From Prevotellaceae bacterium UBA1743 (GTDB lineage Bacteria; Bacteroidota; Bacteroidia; Bacteroidales; Bacteroidaceae): a DNA stretch of 44,809 nt. Below are positions 15,623 to 24,940 of the stretch, piece after piece (the first letter of the stretch is position 1; each line of letters starts with the position of its first letter). The notes under the pieces were generated by a model, which did no database searches, was not told the DNA's origin, and saw nothing but the letters and a program-made list of their open reading frames with translations. The position numbers were made by a program, and so were the translations under genes. Location of the stretch: positions 15,248 to 60,056 of the forward strand of contig DCHV01000013.1 of the NCBI GenBank assembly GCA_002314945.1. The letters are read 5' to 3'.

Positions 15623-18600
15623 TCAATACACGACTTTTTTTCCGTTGCGGATGTAGATACCCTTGGTGGGCCGTATCACTCGGCGACCGTTTAAGTCATA
15701 TATTGCAGAGGAATAATTTGTCTCGGTATAATTTATCGTAGGTGATTGTATTCCACTTGGGATGACAGGTTCCAACTTATACACTGGTTGTCCATTCAGT
15801 CGGAAGGATTCGATATTGAAACTTTGCTGGCCTTCCAAGTTGACGAGGATGCCCATTGATACAGGGGTGTCTTCTGTCAGATTGAAGTGTATTTCGCCAT
15901 CTGTAATCTTGCACCAACCTATGGATTTTTCCTTAAATTCGGAATTGCCCAAGAGTTTGCTTCCCTCATTGACTACCAGGAAACTTTCTTTGGGATCACC
16001 TTCTCCCATATTGCATACGAAGGTGTATTTACCAGCTGGAAGGGTGAATGTCTGCCATAGGCGATAGTCTTTCAGGTTGTCGGAGAAACCGCTCCATTGT
16101 GTTTCGATGGTAATGTTTTTGTTGTGTTCTGTATCAATGTGTGCGCCTGTGGTGATGTTTCCCTTCACTACGGCATTCATTTCTTGCCATTTCGAGCGTG
16201 AGGTACGCATGGCCAATTTCAGGAAACGGCTACTGTTGTTGGGATTCACAGTACCTGTTGCGGTGATGAAAGGATTCTTGTAGTTGGTTAAATATACAGA
16301 CGACACATCACCACGACTTGGACATTCCAGGTCCAAGGTGAATACACCCAAAGCCGAGTTCCATGCATCTCCATCAGGACCGAACCCTACTCGTTTCGCA
16401 TTGCGCGCATTCGAGGTGCGATCTTGTACATCACCTCCATTCTGGTTGAAGTCGTAGTATAGTACAAGGCCATTTTCGGTTTCTTCCTTTGCTACATCGG
16501 CAATGGGGGTGTTGACGAGATTGCTGCCTACTTGGTCGGCCGAGAGCGCGATATTCCAAAGGCGTAACTCATCCACTTGTCCCTTGAAATTTGCATCATC
16601 CTGTCCAAAAATAAGTTTATCAGACAAGGCGGGCAAGCGACCACTCACCGTATTGCTTGAGGTGCTGTATATCACTCCATCTCGATAATAACGTACACTT
16701 CCAGCGTTATACACTATGGCGTAATGATGCCACTCATTCAGGATGATGTAGCCTGCCGTGGAACTGGTATGGCGGTTGGACAAGTAGAAGCTGACCATGC
16801 CATTCGAATTGCACGTAGTATAGAATACTCCATCGTTGGAACGGAACGACATACATCCCTCGTATGCTGTGGGACGCATCCATAGGTCGATGGTCAGCGT
16901 TTTTTGATCCTTGTTCAATGGAGATGGTATTTCCAAGTGTTCAGATCCTGTAAAGTTTAGGCAGGTCTTTGGATCAGCATTGCTCACAGTGAGCATCTTG
17001 TTTACTGTGGTAGTATTTCTGCCATATTCATTTGTTACTTCCAGCGTGATGTTATATATTCCTGGAGCAACGGGTACTATGTAGGGCTTTTGTTCTTCTG
17101 TCGTGAAGATTCGGCTTCCGTTGGATAATTCCCAAGACCACGTCAGCGGGCTGTAGCGACTCATATCGTTGAGCTGCAGCGTGTCCCCCAACAGGATGGT
17201 AGTTTTGGATAGGTCGAATCGTGGAGAAGGTGCTGATTCCTTCACTCTTACTGTTTTGCTTGTGGAAGAGGAACCGAACTGGTTTGTGGCAGTCAGAGTG
17301 ACGGTGAATGTACCAGTGGTAGGATAGAGGACACTGGCATTTGTGGTGCTGACTTTTTCCTCCTCCGCTCCTGGCAGAGACCATATATATGTACAACCCT
17401 CTCCTTGGCTGCGGTTGATGAAGTTGAACTTGTCTCCTGCCGCAACTTCTTCTGCTGAGATATCGAAGGCCGCCACGGGCGCGTTCCCTTCCTTGATGAC
17501 TACATCTTTGGTTACCGTCAGTTGATCACCCGTTGAAAAGGTGGTAGTGACGGTGATAGGGTATGTGCCTGATTCTTCGAAGAGGAAGGTCGGGCTTGGA
17601 CCACTCAAGGTCTTTACTTTTGCATTGGGGGCTTCCCATTTCCATGTGGTGGCATAGACGGGAGCTGAGCCGCTCAGTTGGAAAGGAATACCGCGTAGAT
17701 ACCCATTCTGGTCAACGGTGAAATCGAGAGTAGGTGGGGTGTTTGCTCCAGTGTGGATAATCTCACCTTCCTTCACCTCGTGCGTGCCTGTGTCTTGGAG
17801 TTTGGCATGTTTGCCACTCACCCATTCGTGCATACATGTTTCTCCTTTTACATCGATAGTATCCATTGGAAGATACAGAAGCAAATTCTTCTGTAACGAA
17901 GGATCAGTTACCCTGCTCCACATGCTGGCTTTGATTTCAGCCTGGGTACGTGCCACACCCCAGAATCTGAATTCGTCGATACAGCCATCCCAATAATTGT
18001 CGGAAGAACCATGTCCGAATTTCAAGTCTCCAAATGCAGTGAGTCCGGAATACGTGGGGCATTTGATTTGTCCTTTGCGAACACCATTTACATAGGCGGT
18101 CATCACATTGTCTTTGATGGTGATGGCAATATGATACCAACGGTTGATGGAAAAGGTGGAGGCGATAACCATGCGCTCGTTGTTTCCTGTATTCCATCCT
18201 GCATATAATCCTCCGTTATTGTCGATATGGAAGAGGAACTTCCCCCATCCTGGACCAATCTGTTGAATGTAGCTTTTCTTCGAGTTGATTTTCATTATGA
18301 ACTCCATGGTGGCTTCATTCATCGGTTCTGTCACGGCATTGTTGATAGTCATACCGCTCTGTTTTAGATTCAGGTACGTATTCACTTGATGGTCGGGTAG
18401 GCACATGCTTACTGCGTTGCTTGCCTCAGATTCCTGTTCGTACAGACCTGTGCGATAGACAGCGCGTACGGTGTATGGTGAAGTTCCTGCCGTTTCTGGT
18501 GTGTAGGAAGTCTGAGTCTTGGGGAGCGACACGACCAAAGTGTTACCCTCATACACGTTGTATCCAATCATTTCCAGACTTGAGGGCTGTGGTTCCTCCC

Positions 18601-20137
18601 ATTCAAGTACACCATCTGTTAGTTGCAGGTTGAGAGGCGCGTAGAACTGTTCGCCAGGCACTATTACCGAGATGAGAGTCTCTCCACCATTGTTCTGGAT
18701 AGTAACGTTCTCTGATGGGAAAGGTATTTCCAATCCTTCGCTCTCTACCTCGTAGTTCATTATGGATGCCTTCAGAATTTTTCCCTCACCGATGGCATCA
18801 GTCTTGCTTTTTACGATGAAAAAGTATTTCAGCGGTTTTGTGCGGTCACAACATGCAGACAAGTCAGTCAGGTCATATCCCAGTTCCATGGGTTCGTAGT
18901 GCATTCCGTCTGCCCAACGTCCCAGCATGGGTACTTCTGGGGCAGGGGAGACACCCTTGGCATTGCCCGCATATCGGAAATGCTCAAAATTGATGGTGGT
19001 TTCTGGTTTTGTGGCATTCACGTCCTCCGACACACCTGCACAGAGCAGAATCTCGCTGCGTCTGGAGTATTCCATCTGTATTTTGATGGTGCGTAAGGGA
19101 CGATAATCGCGACGTATCTCATATACACTCGGAGACCAGGGGGATTGATCGGTTCCCACAGCATAACTGTATTTGTACGGGCAGTATATGAAACCTTCGT
19201 TTTCCCATCCATCGCCCCATGAATTGCAGATAATCCAAGCGCCTACCTCGTCTTCTTCTGTCTCGCCGACTTTGCCATCACCATCCAGGTCAAACTCGAT
19301 GCGGTCATCATATCCGACTACAGTCAACGCATGATTGAATACATCACCCCATGCCTTTACGTATGATTTTCCTGTCACTCCAATTTCCTTGTTGGTTGTC
19401 GAGGTGGGTATCTTGTCCCAAGTTCCATAGGCGGCGACTCCTATTCCTGCCACTCCACCACAGTAGTAGGAGTTGTCTCCGCTGTGGTTGTAGAGCCATT
19501 CCTTCAGTTCTTGCCTACCTTCTGGCGTGTTTGTCTTGTGCTCCATGGAGAAATTATTGGCTACGCGATTCCACATGGCACTATACCATTTGTCATAGCC
19601 TTGCATCCAACCGTAGTCAGGGTCATCGTGGGTTTGCGATCCGAAGAGTCGGCTGTACGTGCGGCCTCCATAGGTTGTCACATTCGGTATGCCCACACAC
19701 TTTACGATATCTTCTGTGGTGCTGCTTTGATAGGCCTGCATCCATGTGAAGTGGCTGGGGTACTGGTTCTCGGGTAGTGAAGCATCTGCATCGCGCACAG
19801 AGTTAATCTCGTGTGTGAACATATATCCGATAGCCTGTGCTGAACCGCACGAACCTCCGTCTTGGTTGAATACAGGAGGGAAGTACTTCGATTTCTGGTT
19901 GAATACGTATGGTGGCAGTTCTGCCTTTTTCACCCTCCCATGTGCACGAGCCTTTCTGCGTTGTGAGTATTCCTTGGGCGCAGGAGTCGCTTCCTTGTTG
20001 GGATCAAAGTCAGGGAAGATGGAACGATCCACCTTTATTTTGCTTCCATCAGTGAGTGTGATTTCCTCAATTTGAGCCTTTACAGGCATTGTTGCTAAGT
20101 ATAAAGAGGCAGCAAATAGGCCAAATAATCTTTTCAT
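15623..20137 (-). CDS. Large secreted papain-fold (C1) protein with LamG and PKD domains
   Basis: 1504 residues with signal peptide MKRLFGLFAASLYLATMPVKA. Residues about 85-320 are a C1A papain-like domain: NQDGGSCGSAQAIGYMF (91-107), NHALTVVGYDD with His269, and WIICNSWGDGWENEGF with Asn305. Cys97 aligns with papain Cys22, and Ala100 falls where the nucleophile Cys25 is expected, unless Cys97 itself serves. An EF-hand-like loop (DLDGDGKVGETE, 283-294) is inserted between His and Asn. Then come an FN3-like region (about 500-580), a LamG/concanavalin-like domain (about 585-760), three PKD-like domains (about 800-1055), a second LamG domain (about 1065-1240) and a C-terminal YDLNGRRV...GIYIRNGKK module. 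Likely a cell-surface or secreted adhesin or protease. It has its own consensus promoter at 20176-20207. Confidence 0.85.
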   Translation of the reverse strand: MKRLFGLFAASLYLATMPVKAQIEEITLTDGSKIKVDRSIFPDFDPNKEATPAPKEYSQRRKARAHGRVKKAELPPYVFNQKSKYFPPVFNQDGGSCGSAQAIGYMFTHEINSVRDADASLPENQYPSHFTWMQAYQSSTTEDIVKCVGIPNVTTYGGRTYSRLFGSQTHDDPDYGWMQGYDKWYSAMWNRVANNFSMEHKTNTPEGRQELKEWLYNHSGDNSYYCGGVAGIGVAAYGTWDKIPTSTTNKEIGVTGKSYVKAWGDVFNHALTVVGYDDRIEFDLDGDGKVGETEEDEVGAWIICNSWGDGWENEGFIYCPYKYSYAVGTDQSPWSPSVYEIRRDYRPLRTIKIQMEYSRRSEILLCAGVSEDVNATKPETTINFEHFRYAGNAKGVSPAPEVPMLGRWADGMHYEPMELGYDLTDLSACCDRTKPLKYFFIVKSKTDAIGEGKILKASIMNYEVESEGLEIPFPSENVTIQNNGGETLISVIVPGEQFYAPLNLQLTDGVLEWEEPQPSSLEMIGYNVYEGNTLVVSLPKTQTSYTPETAGTSPYTVRAVYRTGLYEQESEASNAVSMCLPDHQVNTYLNLKQSGMTINNAVTEPMNEATMEFIMKINSKKSYIQQIGPGWGKFLFHIDNNGGLYAGWNTGNNERMVIASTFSINRWYHIAITIKDNVMTAYVNGVRKGQIKCPTYSGLTAFGDLKFGHGSSDNYWDGCIDEFRFWGVARTQAEIKASMWSRVTDPSLQKNLLLYLPMDTIDVKGETCMHEWVSGKHAKLQDTGTHEVKEGEIIHTGANTPPTLDFTVDQNGYLRGIPFQLSGSAPVYATTWKWEAPNAKVKTLSGPSPTFLFEESGTYPITVTTTFSTGDQLTVTKDVVIKEGNAPVAAFDISAEEVAAGDKFNFINRSQGEGCTYIWSLPGAEEEKVSTTNASVLYPTTGTFTVTLTATNQFGSSSTSKTVRVKESAPSPRFDLSKTTILLGDTLQLNDMSRYSPLTWSWELSNGSRIFTTEEQKPYIVPVAPGIYNITLEVTNEYGRNTTTVNKMLTVSNADPKTCLNFTGSEHLEIPSPLNKDQKTLTIDLWMRPTAYEGCMSFRSNDGVFYTTCNSNGMVSFYLSNRHTSSTAGYIILNEWHHYAIVYNAGSVRYYRDGVIYSTSSNTVSGRLPALSDKLIFGQDDANFKGQVDELRLWNIALSADQVGSNLVNTPIADVAKEETENGLVLYYDFNQNGGDVQDRTSNARNAKRVGFGPDGDAWNSALGVFTLDLECPSRGDVSSVYLTNYKNPFITATGTVNPNNSSRFLKLAMRTSRSKWQEMNAVVKGNITTGAHIDTEHNKNITIETQWSGFSDNLKDYRLWQTFTLPAGKYTFVCNMGEGDPKESFLVVNEGSKLLGNSEFKEKSIGWCKITDGEIHFNLTEDTPVSMGILVNLEGQQSFNIESFRLNGQPVYKLEPVIPSGIQSPTINYTETNYSSAIYDLNGRRVIRPTKGIYIRNGKKVVY

Positions 20138-20175
20138 AATTCAATAATTTGCGCTAATATACAGTTTATGAAATA

Positions 20176-20207
20176 CAAATTTAGTGCTATTCTGTTGAAT
20201 GAACAAA
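20176..20207 (-). promoter_or_regulatory. Consensus promoter of the large papain-fold gene
   Basis: Minus-strand TTTG (20204-20207) and TAAATTTG (20176-20183) are separated by exactly 20 bases. The start codon lies 38 bases downstream. Confidence 0.8.
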
Positions 20208-20357
20208 TATCTTTGGGATAAAATGTTTTCTGAAAAAATTTCGAATAGGTTCCCCTTCCTCCACCTCGGTATGGATAGCCAATACGTTTAAAAAGATTAT
20301 AATATGATGATAATTTTTACGATGTAATAATATTTTACCTAAATAATGCGTTTCTAT

Positions 20358-20390
20358 CCCTTCGGTAACCCTTCGATAACCCTTCGAAAG
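20358..20390. repeat. 11-bp tandem repeat, family A copy 2
   Basis: CCCTTCGGTAA (20358-20368), CCCTTCGATAA (20369-20379) and CCCTTCGAAAG (20380-20390). Units one and two show the same G-then-A variation as the copy at 3031-3063. It lies about 95 bases upstream of the promoter of the DUF5703 gene. Confidence 0.8.
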
Positions 20391-20483
20391 ACATTTTCGT
20401 TACTAACATTTCGATTTTGTCCGTTTTTCAGAAAAACAGAATAGAAGAACTACTACCTACAAGTGAAAATAATTAAGGAATGT

Positions 20484-20513
20484 TTTGTCTTCAAGTATTT
20501 TTTTGTAATTTTG
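20484..20513 (+). promoter_or_regulatory. Promoter of the DUF5703/fasciclin gene pair
   Basis: TTTG at 20484-20487 and TAATTTTG at 20506-20513 with an 18-base spacer. The start codon at 20534 is 20 bases downstream. Confidence 0.7.
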
Positions 20514-20533
20514 TCACGTAATATCTTAAAAAT

Positions 20534-22714
20534 ATGAAGCGTGGTAGCCTTTTTTTAGTCATCGTGACATGTATGATGGCCGTTTCCTGTCAGCAGGAGC
20601 CTTGTGTGAGTGATTACAATGTAGTGTGGGACAGTCCCTCGGAGAATGCTGCCGGGTGTATGCCTATCGGCAATGGCGAGGTGGGTGCTAATCTATGGGT
20701 GGAACCTTCGGGCGACATCGTGTTCTATCTGTCTCGTACCGACTCGTGGAGCGAGATAGGCGAACTCTATAAACTGGGTCGCATTCGTGTTTCGACAGAG
20801 CCCTCCCTTACCTCGGCAGGTGATTTTCGCCAGACTCTGGATTATGGGAAGGGGTGTATCAACCTGAAGGGAGCGGGAATGGACCTGGATTTCTTCATCG
20901 ATAGCGAGTCGCCTACCGTATATCTGAAAGGCTCTGCCAAAGTGCCTGTAAAGGCTTCTGTCAAGTGCGAGATATGGCGTGACAGGGAAAAAATGGGGTG
21001 GAACTCTCGCAGTATATCACGTTGCCCGAATCCTGATTTGATGAAGATTTATCCCGACAAGGTGCTTGATGACGAGGAGGCTCTGCTGGTGTATCATCAC
21101 AACTGCTGCACGTCATACGACAGCATCCTGAACGTGCAGAATATCCAGATAGAGAATCGCGAGAAGTATGATCCTTTCCTTGACCGTTGCTTCGGATTCC
21201 GGGTGACAGGAGAGAATGTACAGAAGACCTCGGATACGGAACTGGCCACTACCGCTACTGTGAAGAATCTGGATATACGCATCCGCACATTCTCTGAAAT
21301 CCTGCATGAGGCTGCTGGCAGAGAGGATGCCGTCCGTCAACTTACTGCCGATGCGCCCTCTTCCTCCCTGGCAAAGAAGCGTACAGCCAAGTTCTGGAAG
21401 GACTTCTGGAACCGCAGCTATATCTATGTGCAGACACCCGATACGTTGTCGGGAAAGCGCATCAACGAGTCATATATCATCCAACGATGGATACAGGCTT
21501 GTGGAGGAAGAGGAAACTACGCTATCAAGTACAACGGTAGCATCTTCACGGTGGATCCTAATTTAGTGGAAGGAAAATCGGTTTATGGAGGGGGTGAAAT
21601 ACAAGCCTCGCCCGACTACCGCGACTGGGGTGGGGACTTCTGGTGGCAGAATACCCGTCTGAGCTATTACCCCATGCTGAAAAGTGGCGACTATGATATG
21701 ATGAAGCCTCTCTTTGAACATTATTTCCGCAATCTGCCCATGATGAAGGCCAATGCCAAGGCGTTGGCTGGTGTGGATGGCGCACTTAGCCCCGAGACGG
21801 CTACTCCGTTTGGTACCTATTGTTACTCGGACTTTGTGTCAACGGAAGATTTCGGAGATAACCTTGCCAACAATCCCTATATCCGCTATCACTGGGATTC
21901 GTCGGTGGAGATGATCTCTCTCATGCTCGACTACTATGACTATACACAGGACAAGGACTTCGTGAGCTCCCGATTGGTTCCTTACGCACGGGAGATGCTG
22001 AAGTTCTACAAGAATTTCTATGGTTGTGACGAACAGGGCAAACTCCTCATCACACCTACACAGTCATTGGAGACCTATTGGTACGAGATACAAAATGACA
22101 TGCCTACCGTAGCAGGATTGCGCGATGTGTTGCCTCGTCTGACAGCTCTTCCTGCTGAACTGAGTGGCGAGGAGGACAAGGCTCTATGGAAACACATGAC
22201 GGACATCATGCCCGACCTGCCCATAATGACAACGGCTGATGGAAAAACGGAATTCGCACCTGCTGCTTCCTACAAGGATGTACGTTCCAACTGCGAGAAT
22301 CCCCGACTATATGCCATCTTCCCCTTCCATCTGTGCAATGTCTCCACCGACAACCTGCAAATAGGTATTGACACATACAACGACCGTGTGGTAAGGAATT
22401 CCTTCGGTTGGTCGCAGGACGGACAGGAAGCTGCACGCCTGGGACTTGCGGATGAGGCTGCACGCATTCTCTCGGAACATACCGACTACAACAATGCCTC
22501 CTTCCGCTTGCAAGGTTTCTGGGGACCCAATTTCGACTGGGTACCTGACCAGGATCATGGTGCAAACCTGATGATTACCCTTCAGGATATGGTATTGCAG
22601 ACGTGGGACGGCAAGGACTACCTCCTCCCTGCATTCCCGAAAGAGTGGGGCGTGAAGTATAAACTACATTCCTTTGCAGGGAAGACTGTGGAGGGTGAAT
22701 ATAATTGGAAATGA
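20534..22714 (+). CDS. DUF5703 six-hairpin glycosidase-like lipoprotein
   Basis: A 726-residue lipoprotein: the signal sequence MKRGSLFLVIVTCMMAVSC ends in a lipobox cysteine at residue 19. The N-terminal beta-sandwich has the DUF5703 pattern, with VWDSPSENAAGCMPIGNGEVGANLWVEP, SRTDSWSE and LYKLGRIRVS. The C-terminal half looks like an (alpha/alpha)6 glycosidase barrel related to GH95-type fucosidases: QRWIQACGGRGNYAIKYNGSIFTV, DYRDWGGDFWWQNTRLSYYPML, and late PAASYKDVRSNCENPRLYAIFPFHLC. A glycoside hydrolase on the outer membrane or periplasmic face is likely; the substrate is unknown. Its stop overlaps a possible start of the fasciclin-domain gene (ATGA), so the two are probably coupled. 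No SusC/SusD partner is present. Confidence 0.82.
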   Translation: MKRGSLFLVIVTCMMAVSCQQEPCVSDYNVVWDSPSENAAGCMPIGNGEVGANLWVEPSGDIVFYLSRTDSWSEIGELYKLGRIRVSTEPSLTSAGDFRQTLDYGKGCINLKGAGMDLDFFIDSESPTVYLKGSAKVPVKASVKCEIWRDREKMGWNSRSISRCPNPDLMKIYPDKVLDDEEALLVYHHNCCTSYDSILNVQNIQIENREKYDPFLDRCFGFRVTGENVQKTSDTELATTATVKNLDIRIRTFSEILHEAAGREDAVRQLTADAPSSSLAKKRTAKFWKDFWNRSYIYVQTPDTLSGKRINESYIIQRWIQACGGRGNYAIKYNGSIFTVDPNLVEGKSVYGGGEIQASPDYRDWGGDFWWQNTRLSYYPMLKSGDYDMMKPLFEHYFRNLPMMKANAKALAGVDGALSPETATPFGTYCYSDFVSTEDFGDNLANNPYIRYHWDSSVEMISLMLDYYDYTQDKDFVSSRLVPYAREMLKFYKNFYGCDEQGKLLITPTQSLETYWYEIQNDMPTVAGLRDVLPRLTALPAELSGEEDKALWKHMTDIMPDLPIMTTADGKTEFAPAASYKDVRSNCENPRLYAIFPFHLCNVSTDNLQIGIDTYNDRVVRNSFGWSQDGQEAARLGLADEAARILSEHTDYNNASFRLQGFWGPNFDWVPDQDHGANLMITLQDMVLQTWDGKDYLLPAFPKEWGVKYKLHSFAGKTVEGEYNWK

Positions 22715-24864
22715 AAAGAACACAATCAATGAAAAAGTACATCCTTTTATCTCTTGTAGCCTTGGGCATGTTCTGTGCCTGCGAAGAGAGTATCGACACC
22801 TCGGCAAGGTACGTGTTCAAGGAGACTACTATTGCCGACTATTTGGAACGGCACGACTGCTATAGCGAATATGTGAATTTGCTGAAACAGTCGCCCATGA
22901 GTATCATTAGTAAAACGACTGTTTATCAGTTGCTTACCGCACGCGGTAATTATACTGTTTTTGCCATTACCAACGATGCTATTCATCAGTACCTGGAGAC
23001 GCTCGTGGATACAGGCCTCATCGACCGTCCCTCGTGGGATGCTTTTCAGGATAGCACGTTGCGGGATTCCATTCGTGCGGTCATCGTACGGAATAGTATT
23101 ATCGACGGAGGTGACCTGAGTGAGCAGGTTTACTATGTGGCTGACTTCCCTACACAGAATAATGCAGAATTGCCTCTTCCCACTCTGAATGATCATAAAT
23201 TGGTCATCCATACTTTGGAGAACAAACCAGATAGTCTGTATATCAATGGCGAGTGTCCGGTAGATGCCAAGAACCGCGACATTCCTGCCCTGAATGGCGT
23301 CGTCCACCAGATACATCGTGTCATTGCTCCTCAAGATCAGACAGCGGCACGCTATTTCCAGAATATTCTGGACAACAAGACCGAGGGTTACCTGATGCTG
23401 GCACGAGCAGTACAAGCCTGTGGATTGTTGGACACCCTGACAGTCTTACGCGATGAAGTTTATGAGGAGAAGCATCAGCGTGGCGAGGTGCCCGATATGA
23501 AGGATTACCAGAGTAAGGGAGGTGGTGATAAGTCAGCTTCCGGCGACCCTGATGCCCATACGCCCGAACATCGAAAGATAGGATTCACCTTCTTTGCCGA
23601 GACGGATGAATACTGGCGTTCGCAGGGTATCGATCCAACTGCTCCTGACGCCCTGGAACAACTGAAGCAATGGATATTGGACAATCACATGTACCTTAGT
23701 GACGAGACGTTCACTACAGATGATCAATACACCTCGTCTCAGAATATCCTGTATCGATGGCTTACCTACCATATTTTACCCATGCGCATACCTGCCAGTA
23801 AACTGGTGTATCATTGCAACGAGGTGGGGTATAACATCAATCAACCTTACTCGTACAGCATCCCAGTATATGAATGGTATTGTACGATGGGCGGACGACG
23901 TCTGCTCAAACTCTTCGAGAGTAAGGAGAGTAATGGCGTGTATATCAATCGTTTCCCAAACCTGGCCAACGGACGTGACGAGAATGGTCATGAGGTGTCC
24001 TGTGATCCCGACAAAGTCGGGTGCTTGGTACAACGTGAGCATCCGCTTACCATCGTGAGCGATATCGAGAATGCTTGTATCTATCCCATTGATGCTCCTT
24101 TGGCCTATACCGACGAGATACGTGACAACTTGGGCAAGGAACGTATTCGCTTCGACTGTTTTGCCATGTTCCCCGAAGCAATCACCAACGGCATACGACG
24201 GGCAGATTCCAGCGAAGGTAAGTACCAGCATGTCTATATTCCACAAGACCGTGTATATAAGTATTTCGACAATATGAGCATCCTCAATGAGGATACACAT
24301 TTCATCCACTACAATGGCTACAAAATCAACTGGGCCAACTATTGCCAGGATGAGGATAAGGCTTTCGGACGCTTTGATATTCGCTTTACATTACCTCCTG
24401 TACCCAAGACGGGAACATACGAGGTTCGCTACAAGACCCTGGCTACTGCTTCGCGAGGTGTCGTGCAAATCTATTTCGGTAGCAACCCAGACAACTTGCC
24501 TGTCGCAGGTATTCCAGTAGATATGACAGAAAATATCCAGGACTGCTATGGCGAATCGGATAATGTAGCTGATACAGGTATGGAAGATGTGGATGCCGAG
24601 ATTGACCACAAATTGCGCAACCACAACATCATGAAGAGCGCTCGCCACGAGGTGCACGAGAGTAATAGCAGTTGGACGGCTCGTGATGATAGCCGTTGTA
24701 CTCGTCACATCGTATGGAGAGGTACGTTGAAACCTGAGGTAACTTACTACATACGCTTCAAGTCGGTACTCGATGCAACTACCAAGGAACTCTATATGGA
24801 TTATTTGGAATTTTGTCCCAAGGAGGTCTATGACAATCCTGCCGAACCCGAGGATGTGTGGTGA
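22711..24864 (+). CDS. Fasciclin (FAS1) domain lipoprotein
   Basis: 717 residues from ATG 22711, which overlaps the previous stop as ATGA; an alternative ATG at 22729 gives the more usual signal MKKYILLSLVALGMFCAC. Either way a lipobox cysteine follows. A first FAS1 domain is readable early (STTVYQLLTARGNYTVFAITNDAIHQYL-type core, ending ALNGVVHQIHRVI). A second, enlarged FAS1-like region is FTFFAETDEYWRSQG through YRWLTYHILPMRIPASKL to NACIYPIDAPLAYT. The C-terminal 250 residues form a beta-sandwich-like part (FDIRFTLPPVPKTGTYEVRYK, YYIRFKSVLDATTKELYMDYLEF). In Bacteroidetes such proteins usually accompany SusC/SusD glycan loci as surface glycan-binding parts; here the only partner is the DUF5703 gene. 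Confidence 0.82.
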   Translation: MKRTQSMKKYILLSLVALGMFCACEESIDTSARYVFKETTIADYLERHDCYSEYVNLLKQSPMSIISKTTVYQLLTARGNYTVFAITNDAIHQYLETLVDTGLIDRPSWDAFQDSTLRDSIRAVIVRNSIIDGGDLSEQVYYVADFPTQNNAELPLPTLNDHKLVIHTLENKPDSLYINGECPVDAKNRDIPALNGVVHQIHRVIAPQDQTAARYFQNILDNKTEGYLMLARAVQACGLLDTLTVLRDEVYEEKHQRGEVPDMKDYQSKGGGDKSASGDPDAHTPEHRKIGFTFFAETDEYWRSQGIDPTAPDALEQLKQWILDNHMYLSDETFTTDDQYTSSQNILYRWLTYHILPMRIPASKLVYHCNEVGYNINQPYSYSIPVYEWYCTMGGRRLLKLFESKESNGVYINRFPNLANGRDENGHEVSCDPDKVGCLVQREHPLTIVSDIENACIYPIDAPLAYTDEIRDNLGKERIRFDCFAMFPEAITNGIRRADSSEGKYQHVYIPQDRVYKYFDNMSILNEDTHFIHYNGYKINWANYCQDEDKAFGRFDIRFTLPPVPKTGTYEVRYKTLATASRGVVQIYFGSNPDNLPVAGIPVDMTENIQDCYGESDNVADTGMEDVDAEIDHKLRNHNIMKSARHEVHESNSSWTARDDSRCTRHIVWRGTLKPEVTYYIRFKSVLDATTKELYMDYLEFCPKEVYDNPAEPEDVW

Positions 24865-24883
24865 ATCCTACAGCATCCAAATA

Positions 24884-24918
24884 AAAGCCCCCGCTACCTG
24901 TCATTCGGTAGCGGGGGC
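24884..24918 (-). terminator. Strong bidirectional terminator
   Basis: A perfect 12-bp stem, GCCCCCGCTACC (24887-24898) with GGTAGCGGGGGC (24907-24918), and an 8-base loop. On the minus strand the stem is followed by TTTTAT, so it mainly ends the dcp transcript; it also lies 22 bases after the plus-strand fasciclin gene. Confidence 0.9.
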
Positions 24919-24940
24919 TTGGCGTATGTATGTGTTTGTG

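Larger units (their letters stand above)
20138..20533. other. 396-base divergent intergenic region
   Basis: No gene is seen. It holds the minus-strand promoter at 20176-20207, an AT-rich stretch around 20290-20345, the three-unit 11-bp repeat at 20358-20390 and the plus-strand promoter at 20484-20513. Confidence 0.8.
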
